Shown in pieces: positions 1 through 5,308 of a DNA stretch of 8,107 nt. The stretch is from positions 1-8,107 of the forward strand of contig PCBP01000059.1 of the NCBI GenBank assembly GCA_002730985.1. Reading direction: 5' to 3'. This DNA is from Flavobacteriales bacterium. Lineage in GTDB: Bacteria; Bacteroidota; Bacteroidia; Flavobacteriales; BACL11. A program made the position numbers and the translations under genes. Position 1 is the stretch's first letter, and each line of letters starts with the position of its first letter. Under the pieces are notes generated by a model. The model was given only the letters and a program-made list of their open reading frames with translations. It did not search any database and was not told the DNA's origin.

Positions 1-155
1 ATTGCATCAACTAATAGCTCTCCGTCGGTATGATGATATTTATTTTTTCCCCATTGTTTTTTTGAAAAATTTATAAATTTATTATCGACTTTACTCAAAT
101 AAAAATGATAGCCAAATGTTTTGATTTTTTGTGAAATCTGACTTATGAGTCTCAT
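1..155 (-). CDS. Unrecognised protein, N-terminal fragment (3' end outside window)
   Basis: An open frame on the minus strand begins at ATG 155-153 and runs without a stop to the left edge, giving 51 codons. An in-frame TAA six codons upstream limits the start, and a purine-rich AAGAAG lies four bases before the ATG, a plausible weak ribosome binding site. The fragment starts MRLISQISQKIKTFGYHFYL, is rich in Lys, Tyr and His, has a lone Trp at residue 35, and ends in a hydrophobic stretch (GELLVDA, residues 45-51) that looks like the first beta-strand of a folded domain. It shows no signal peptide or clear membrane helix. It follows the phosphoglycosyl transferase by 60 nt on the same strand with no visible terminator between, so it is probably the next gene of the same glycan operon. 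A glycosyltransferase or other glycan-modifying enzyme would fit the context, but I do not recognise the family and assign no function. Confidence 0.7.
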   Translation of the reverse strand, partial: MRLISQISQKIKTFGYHFYLSKVDNKFINFSKKQWGKNKYHHTDGELLVDA

Positions 156-215
156 AAAACTTCTTATTATTTAATTGATCTTAAATCTTATTGAACTTTA
201 GATACTTGCTAGAGT

Positions 216-890
216 CTAATTAGGATAATTTAATAGGTTTTTTAGTTGATCTGGAGGTTCAGGAAGATCTTTAAAGATTAACCATGGCATATTTGACTCT
301 GGAGAGATAACTACCCAAATAGTGACTAATATTGCTGAAAAATATACCTTTATACTTTTATGTTCTACAAACCATTCTTCTAACTTCCCCTTATAGGGCG
401 CCAAAGTATTTTTATAGAAATCTATTCCTCTCTTCTCTCCAGATAATATCTCTTCTTCTTGTCTAAATATAATGGAGCCTATTCCTGATAAACCAGGACG
501 AACTTTTTTGATAATATCTTGAGTTTCTTTTGGGTAAGCTGAAAATGAATCATACGTTAAAGGCCTTGGGCCAATTACACTCATGTCAGCCTTTAGGATA
601 TTAAGTAGTTGTGGTAGTTCATTGATCTTAGTTTTTCGTAATAGTGATCCTACCGGCAATATTCTAGGATCTCCTTTTACAGTAACAGTCCCTGTAGCCA
701 TATTGGGGCTATCCTTTAACATAGTTACAAATTTTAGTAATCCAAATATGTTTCCATCTATCCCTATTCTATTCTGTACAAAGAATACTTCCCCTTCACC
801 AGTAAATCTTAAGATCAAAATGACTAAAATAAATAATGGCGATAGAACTGCTATTGCTAGAGATGAAAATAATATATCAAATATTCTCAT
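216..890 (-). CDS. Small monotopic phosphoglycosyl transferase (sugar transferase, PglC/WcaJ-domain family)
   Basis: This 224-residue protein belongs to the bacterial sugar transferase family (Pfam PF02397), which moves a sugar phosphate from a UDP-sugar to undecaprenyl phosphate at the cytoplasmic membrane and so starts a glycan repeat unit. Residues 5-29 form the hydrophobic re-entrant helix, broken by Ser17-Pro18 as in PglC. Family blocks follow: VFFVQNRIG (35-43), KFVTM (53-57), LRKTKINELPQLLN (84-97), DMSVIGPRPL (102-111) and VRPGLSGIG (130-138). Residues 182-198 are hydrophobic again. It has only the catalytic domain, without the four-helix N-terminal part of WbaP/WcaJ. The position of the catalytic Asp in characterised PglC is Asn90 here, followed by the conserved Glu91; KFRTM/KFKTM reads KFVTM. 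Both fit a distinct subgroup rather than a decayed gene, since the rest is intact. The start ATG is 5 nt after the dehydratase stop, with AGAGG 11 nt upstream. The sugar donor cannot be read from sequence; a product of the upstream dehydratase/epimerase pair is likely. Confidence 0.93.
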   Translation of the reverse strand: MRIFDILFSSLAIAVLSPLFILVILILRFTGEGEVFFVQNRIGIDGNIFGLLKFVTMLKDSPNMATGTVTVKGDPRILPVGSLLRKTKINELPQLLNILKADMSVIGPRPLTYDSFSAYPKETQDIIKKVRPGLSGIGSIIFRQEEEILSGEKRGIDFYKNTLAPYKGKLEEWFVEHKSIKVYFSAILVTIWVVISPESNMPWLIFKDLPEPPDQLKNLLNYPN

Positions 891-895
891 AATAA

Positions 896-2083
896 TTACA
901 TCCTCTGATCCAGATATTTACCCGTTTCTTTATGTGCAAAATCTGGTAATAATAAAAAAAATAAATCTACAATATCCTTCTTATTCCAATTGTCATTAGT
1001 AATTAGCTGACTGATTCCACTTTCGAACTGATCTAAAAGTTTATTGTCAAAGACTGCTTCATTTCTTATTACGCCGACACCCTTAAATTTTTCTAGATTT
1101 AAATCCTCGTCATCAGTAAAAAACTCTTCGAAGTCTTTTTCTCCAGTTGTATCGCTTTCAAAAAAGAAGCAAGGCCATTTTTTATCTTTTATTAGTTCAT
1201 CTGTTTTAGCTCTAGCTTCGTTTTCGCTCTGACATTCAAAAGCTTCATAACCCAAATTCTCTAGATATCTTTTTGCAATCTCAGCAAAAGTTATTAAATG
1301 AAGCTTTTCACTCAACTTAGGAAAGAAAATATCTCTATTTTCTCCTAATAATCCTGACATTAGACAAAGTTCACCTGACTCTTGAGGAGTTACAAAATAT
1401 CTCTTAACATCATTAGGCGCAGATATTGGTTGATTTTTAGAAATACGTTGATTAAATCCATGAAGAAGCGATCCATCTGAAAAAGCTACGTTTGCAAAAC
1501 GGGCCATTGACATCTTCTGATTGAGGCTTTCTCTCATTAAAAACATTTCCATTATTCTTTTACTCGCGCCCATCATATTTACAGGATTTGCTGCCTTGTC
1601 AGTAGAAACACAGAAATAGTTTTTAGAGCCCATTTTATTTGCAGTTTGAATCGAATTAATCGTATTGAAGATATTCACATTTACTAAACGCATTAGTGTA
1701 TATGGGTCACTCTCACTTCTAACATGCTTTAGAGCTGAGAGATTGAAGACATAATCATATAGGCCTTCAGTATTGATAAATGCATCAAACTCTTTACTTA
1801 GGGAGTCTATAGCAAAAGTTTTAAAATCAGACTTGCCATAGCCCAAGGTGCTTCTAATATCTCTCACAAGTTCGACCATATTATTTTCACTAATATCTAC
1901 GATATGAAGTGCCGATGGTCCACGTTTAAAAATTTCCTTAGAAGTAGCTTGACCTATAGTTCCAGCTCCACCGATTACTAATACTCTAGAACCTTCGAGA
2001 AGATCCTTGAATGTTCGCTCTAGATTTGAAACATCTTCAGTAAAAAGCAGTTCTTTCCGTTTTAACAATGAAAGTATATTCAT
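896..2083 (-). CDS. UDP-GlcNAc 4,6-dehydratase-type sugar-nucleotide enzyme (CapD/LegB-like, soluble)
   Basis: This 395-residue extended SDR belongs to the polysaccharide biosynthesis protein CapD family (PF02719). Members of this type convert UDP-HexNAc, usually UDP-GlcNAc, to a 4-keto-6-deoxy sugar nucleotide in the cytoplasm. The Rossmann motif is GGAGTIG (38-44), with VDIS at 62-65 at the end of beta-2. NLSALKHVRSE (114-124) and STDKAANPVNMMGASKR (160-176) are strong family signatures. In the latter, Met171 occupies the place of the usual Tyr of YxxxK, with Lys175 kept, as in WbpM-type dehydratases that use a Ser/Met/Lys set. It lacks the membrane domain of WbpM/CapD proteins and carries a C-terminal extension of about 60-100 residues, including SDTTGEKDFEEFFTD (310-324). 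From memory this architecture matches dehydratases in nonulosonic acid clusters (LegB-type); that placement is moderate in certainty. It starts 10 nt after the epimerase stop and ends 5 nt before the phosphoglycosyl transferase, so the three are probably co-translated. Its product could feed the epimerase/reductase or an aminotransferase outside the window. Confidence 0.9.
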   Translation of the reverse strand: MNILSLLKRKELLFTEDVSNLERTFKDLLEGSRVLVIGGAGTIGQATSKEIFKRGPSALHIVDISENNMVELVRDIRSTLGYGKSDFKTFAIDSLSKEFDAFINTEGLYDYVFNLSALKHVRSESDPYTLMRLVNVNIFNTINSIQTANKMGSKNYFCVSTDKAANPVNMMGASKRIMEMFLMRESLNQKMSMARFANVAFSDGSLLHGFNQRISKNQPISAPNDVKRYFVTPQESGELCLMSGLLGENRDIFFPKLSEKLHLITFAEIAKRYLENLGYEAFECQSENEARAKTDELIKDKKWPCFFFESDTTGEKDFEEFFTDDEDLNLEKFKGVGVIRNEAVFDNKLLDQFESGISQLITNDNWNKKDIVDLFFLLLPDFAHKETGKYLDQRM

Positions 2084-2093
2084 AATTTTCTAA

Positions 2094-3038
2094 TTAATTT
2101 TCAATTGTCCTCTTCATACCCTCATTAACACTTAAAGGAGGCTTCCAGCCAAGAATATCATAGGTGTGAGTTATATCTACCTGCAGACTTTCGACTAAGC
2201 GACGAAGAAGATTTGTTTTTCCTAAAACTGTTGCAAATAATTTTAAAAGAAATATAGGCACCGGAAATAATCTAGATTTTTTATTCATGATTTTGCTGAT
2301 AATCTTTATCAGTTCAGCAGTTGATAAATCTTTCCCATCACTAACTAAGAATGTTTCATTTGCAGCTTTTGGATGATCGATTGAAGTTATTATAAGATCA
2401 ATTAAATTATATAAAGATACAAAACTTCTCTTATTGCTAGTCACTTGTAACAAAGGCAATGGTAAACCTTTTGAAATAACTTTTATAAGAAAAGCAAAAT
2501 TAGCTTTAACTCCTGGTCCATAAACCAATGGAGAACGAATAATAACTATCTCCATTCCTGTTTTATCTGAAATTTCTTTTAAACCAGATTCAGCCTCATG
2601 CTTAGACTTCGCATAATTATCGGTAGGTTTGGGAATATCATCGAACCTAAAAGGCTTATTGATTGGTGTACATTCACCATTGACTTTAATAGATGATAAA
2701 AAAATGAATCTCTCAACACCATTCCTTGCAGCCTGATTGGCTAAGTTTATCGTGCCCTTAGTATTAATTTCTAAATATTTTTCTAGTGTTACTTCTTCTT
2801 TACTTGTATCCATCTGATGTGTGAGTGCAGCCGTATGAATAACTGTAGTGCAATCTTCAAGCGCTTCTTGCCAATTAGTATCAGAGTTAATCTCTCCAGT
2901 TGACACGATATCTATATTTTTCTTATTTATTTTATTTTGTGCTCTAGATGTAGCTCTTATATTTATTTCACTGTTTTTGGAAAGCTCCCCTATTAAGGCA
3001 TTGCCAATAAATCCATTAAAACCAGTAATTAAGATCAT
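2094..3038 (-). CDS. NAD-dependent sugar-nucleotide epimerase / 4-ketoreductase (extended SDR)
   Basis: This 314-residue protein is an NAD(P)-dependent epimerase/dehydratase family enzyme (PF01370). It has an N-terminal Rossmann motif GFNGFIG (6-12), the strand FLSSIKV (113-119) with the catalytic Ser, and the Tyr142-x3-Lys146 pair in NYAKSKHEAE. It also has the substrate-side segment IRSPLVYGPGVKANF (167-181) and the late signature NKRSFVSLYNLIDLI (202-216). The C-terminal DILGWKPPLSVNEG is typical of the UDP-glucose 4-epimerase-like subgroup found in O-antigen loci (WbpV/WbpK/WreQ-like). Several members of that subgroup reduce the 4-keto group of UDP-4-keto-6-deoxy-GlcNAc to give UDP-QuiNAc or UDP-FucNAc. 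Its place directly before a 4,6-dehydratase gene and a phosphoglycosyl transferase supports that role here, but simple C4 epimerisation of UDP-GlcNAc or UDP-Glc cannot be excluded. Only one base separates its ATG from the TAA of the GT4 gene, so translation is probably coupled. No residue expected for catalysis is missing. Confidence 0.92.
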   Translation of the reverse strand: MILITGFNGFIGNALIGELSKNSEINIRATSRAQNKINKKNIDIVSTGEINSDTNWQEALEDCTTVIHTAALTHQMDTSKEEVTLEKYLEINTKGTINLANQAARNGVERFIFLSSIKVNGECTPINKPFRFDDIPKPTDNYAKSKHEAESGLKEISDKTGMEIVIIRSPLVYGPGVKANFAFLIKVISKGLPLPLLQVTSNKRSFVSLYNLIDLIITSIDHPKAANETFLVSDGKDLSTAELIKIISKIMNKKSRLFPVPIFLLKLFATVLGKTNLLRRLVESLQVDITHTYDILGWKPPLSVNEGMKRTIEN

Positions 3039-3039
3039 T

Positions 3040-4176
3040 TTATGAAATATTTCTTATTAAGGATTGATAAAGATTCAAATGCTTCTGAATCACAAAACTT
3101 AGATCAAAATTTTCCACTGCTAGTTTTCTTCCTTCAACACCCATTTTTGTTAGTAATCCTCTATCACTAATTAAATGCTTGATTTCAGCTTTAAGTGCTG
3201 ATGCATCTCTCACTGGAACTAATCTTCCTGTTATATTTGGAATAATAGCATCCCTACATCCGGGAACATCTGTTGTTAATACAGCTCGTCCACAAGCAGC
3301 TGCTTCAATTAAAACTTTTGGTAATCCTTCTCTGTATGAAGGCAAAACAACTAATGATGCTTTAGAAAGAACGTCAAACATATCTGTTTGAAACCCCCAA
3401 TGCTCAATAACTCCTTCATCAACCCAGTTTTGAAGCTCTTGTTTACTTAATGATGACTGATTTTCTGGATCAATATCTCCAACTATTACAAATCTTAGGG
3501 CATTATTTTCTGATATTAATAAGTCTTTGGCAGCATTAACAAATTCATAAATGCCCTTATCTTTTATCAATCTAGAAGCGAACATTATTATAGGTTTCCC
3601 ATTAGGAAGATCAGTCACTTCATATAAATTAATATCAACACCAGAGCCTTTAATCATCTCACATGAGCTCTGGTCTAAATTGGCTATATGGCTAATATCT
3701 CTTTTGTCAGTAGTGTTTTGAAAGACGACTATTGAATTTTTGTGATTTAAAGCAAATTTGTACAAAACTGATATAAGTTTACGTAGTATTTTATGGAAAA
3801 AACTTTTCCCAATAAATACATATCCCATTCCAGAAATTGCATATAAGACACTTGGGACTCTTAATATCCTTGAAGCAATACCCCCAATTAAAACTGGTTT
3901 TATTGTAACAAGGTGGATTAAATCGGGTTTGATCTTTGGAATTAAAGTAATAATCCTAAAAAAATAAACTAATATTGAAAAAATATCATATTTACCTCTA
4001 TTTAATTTTATTGGGTGAATCTGAAATCCTAGATTTTCCAATTCATTAATTGGTTGAGTTAGACTTGTTGCTATATGAACTTCGTATCCTTTTTCAGCTG
4101 CAGCTTGTGCAATAGGTAATCTATGAGATAAAAAAAACCAATCGACGTTAACAATAAATAATACTCTTTTTTTCAC
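3040..4176 (-). CDS. Glycosyltransferase family 4 (GT-B fold)
   Basis: This 378-residue retaining glycosyltransferase probably adds a sugar to the undecaprenyl-linked intermediate on the cytoplasmic face of the membrane. The N-terminal domain opens with VLFIVNVDWFFLSHRLPIAQ (5-24), typical of CapM/PglA-like GT4 enzymes. It contains a hydrophobic, membrane-associating part around 66-80 and 95-140. The C-terminal nucleotide-sugar domain shows KGSGVD (176-181), FASRLIKDKGIYEF (199-212), VGDIDPEN (232-239) and the EX7E motif, Glu283 to Glu291, within PSYREGLPKVLIEAAACG (279-296). Length is normal for the family. The start is GTG at 4176-4174; an in-frame TGA at 4198-4200 and no ATG or TTG between leave it as the only usual start codon in its neighbourhood. 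It shares its first base with the polymerase stop (TAGTG), and GGAGG lies 12 nt upstream inside the polymerase gene. Donor and acceptor sugars cannot be told from the sequence. Confidence 0.95.
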   Translation of the reverse strand: MKKRVLFIVNVDWFFLSHRLPIAQAAAEKGYEVHIATSLTQPINELENLGFQIHPIKLNRGKYDIFSILVYFFRIITLIPKIKPDLIHLVTIKPVLIGGIASRILRVPSVLYAISGMGYVFIGKSFFHKILRKLISVLYKFALNHKNSIVVFQNTTDKRDISHIANLDQSSCEMIKGSGVDINLYEVTDLPNGKPIIMFASRLIKDKGIYEFVNAAKDLLISENNALRFVIVGDIDPENQSSLSKQELQNWVDEGVIEHWGFQTDMFDVLSKASLVVLPSYREGLPKVLIEAAACGRAVLTTDVPGCRDAIIPNITGRLVPVRDASALKAEIKHLISDRGLLTKMGVEGRKLAVENFDLSFVIQKHLNLYQSLIRNIS

Positions 4177-5282
4177 TAGTCGTAGATTCCTCCATAATCA
4201 CCTTCCCAGAATTCATAATAATCTCCCCTGGAATCAGGTTGGCCCAATATCCATGTGTCGTATGGTAGATAGCAAGTTTGAAAAAACCCTGATAAAAGTA
4301 TCCAGACAGAAAATAATGCAAGATTCATTGCATATGGAGTAGCAACCCAAAAAGATTTCCAGTTTTTTATTTCCATATAAGGTATCCGAGCAAAGAAAGC
4401 TGCTTGCAAAGGTATTAAATAATAGGCAAATCTATCGCCAATGATTGTTGAGACTGATAATGATAAAAAGCAAACCAACATCATTGATGATCCAACCATC
4501 ATCAAAGAATATTCTTTTGGATATTTTTTTAACCACTGTTTTCTAAAAAAGAGTAGAAAAATAAGTGAAGAAATTGCTAGTAAACCAACTCGGTAGACAG
4601 CTCCATAGGCCTCATAACCAGTATCAACATACCTAAGAGCTGCAAGTTGTCCAAGATCAGATAAAGCTAAAGCTATTATGCCAGGCAAAGCAAGAAGACC
4701 TCCGGTTATTAATTTCTTGTAATCAACCTCGCCTTTGACAAATGGTATCAATACCACAAATATAAGTGCACTAGAATGAAAAAGAGTAGCAAGAATGGTA
4801 AGGACTATATACTTAGTTAATTTCTTATCTATGAAAGCAAGATAAGCAACCATAATAATCCCTATTGCTGCAGCTTGCCTGAGAGCTGACATAGGCATAT
4901 TCATGATTAGCAGAGGAAACATAAGGATGATAACTGCAAGAGGGTCGGGCTGACGTCTAATAAATATCCAACTAGTAGTAAAAAATATTGAAGCATAAAT
5001 CACATTAAGCCAAGGAAAGGAGAAATCTAGTGATTTCATGGCTTTCATTATCCCCCAATAAGTTGGGTTCATAAACGTTAACTCCATCCCAAGACCAACT
5101 ATTCCAAAATTTGCGTACCATTCCCTGTATGTTGGCCAATCACATCCAACCTCATAGCGGAATGCAACAAATAAAAATAATAGAAAATAAACCAGTGGTG
5201 AAATCTCTAGCAGCAATTTTCGTTTGCCTGAACATGCTAAACGAAGCAATATTAGTAGAAAAAATACTGAAAAATAAATCAT
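4176..5282 (-). CDS. EpsG-family membrane protein, probable Wzy-type polysaccharide polymerase
   Basis: This 368-residue, very hydrophobic protein has about nine to ten predicted membrane spans, beginning at residues 2-16 and 27-42. It carries the marks of the EpsG family (PF14897). FRYEVGCDWPTYREWY (41-56) follows the second span, a SALRQAAAIGI block (132-142) contains the Arg-Gln pair, LFHSSAL (167-173) has the conserved His, and a late DRFAYYLIPLQ segment follows. EpsG proteins in surface-glycan loci are taken to polymerise Und-PP-linked repeat units on the outer side of the inner membrane, the Wzy role. No other polymerase candidate is present here. The C-terminus is an acidic soluble tail rich in Asp, Gly and Tyr (about 345-368), in the region that also encodes the next gene's ribosome binding site. 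It starts 26 nt after the amidotransferase stop with no strong Shine-Dalgarno sequence. Wzy proteins diverge fast, so the assignment rests on these motifs and context; a role in transport or acyl transfer is less likely. Confidence 0.87.
   Translation of the reverse strand: MIYFSVFFLLILLRLACSGKRKLLLEISPLVYFLLFLFVAFRYEVGCDWPTYREWYANFGIVGLGMELTFMNPTYWGIMKAMKSLDFSFPWLNVIYASIFFTTSWIFIRRQPDPLAVIILMFPLLIMNMPMSALRQAAAIGIIMVAYLAFIDKKLTKYIVLTILATLFHSSALIFVVLIPFVKGEVDYKKLITGGLLALPGIIALALSDLGQLAALRYVDTGYEAYGAVYRVGLLAISSLIFLLFFRKQWLKKYPKEYSLMMVGSSMMLVCFLSLSVSTIIGDRFAYYLIPLQAAFFARIPYMEIKNWKSFWVATPYAMNLALFSVWILLSGFFQTCYLPYDTWILGQPDSRGDYYEFWEGDYGGIYD
4177..4193 (-). promoter_or_regulatory. Ribosome binding site for the GT4 gene, inside the polymerase gene
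   Basis: Reading the minus strand, GGAGG (complement of 4189-4193) lies 12 nt before the GTG start at 4176-4174, inside the last codons of the EpsG/Wzy gene. It is the clearest Shine-Dalgarno sequence at any start in this window; the other genes have weak or unclear ones. Together with the one-base TAGTG overlap it suggests coupled translation of the polymerase and the GT4 enzyme. The spacing is longer than usual. Confidence 0.55.
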
Positions 5283-5308
5283 AAACTGTGAATTAAGAGA
5301 TTATCATC

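Noticed and set aside
156..215. Possible terminator or promoter in the 60-nt gap after the phosphoglycosyl transferase
   Set aside because: No stem of useful length and no convincing -35/-10 pair can be seen; it is plain AT-rich spacer.
583..999. Plus-strand open frame of 138 codons opposite the phosphoglycosyl transferase
   Set aside because: It lies antisense to a gene with clear family motifs, spans its junction with the dehydratase gene, and its translation is low-complexity (Ile, Asn, Ser) with no recognisable domain.
1044..1232. Short plus-strand open frame opposite the dehydratase gene
   Set aside because: Ser/Lys/Phe-rich translation antisense to the dehydratase C-terminal extension; no family signature.
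2848..3045. Plus-strand open frame with a hydrophobic end, opposite the epimerase N-terminus
   Set aside because: The hydrophobicity is the mirror of the Rossmann-fold coding sequence on the other strand; no independent support.
3179..3967. Two short plus-strand open frames (3179-3391 and 3758-3967) opposite the GT4 gene
   Set aside because: Both are fully antisense to a strongly supported glycosyltransferase and show no domain.
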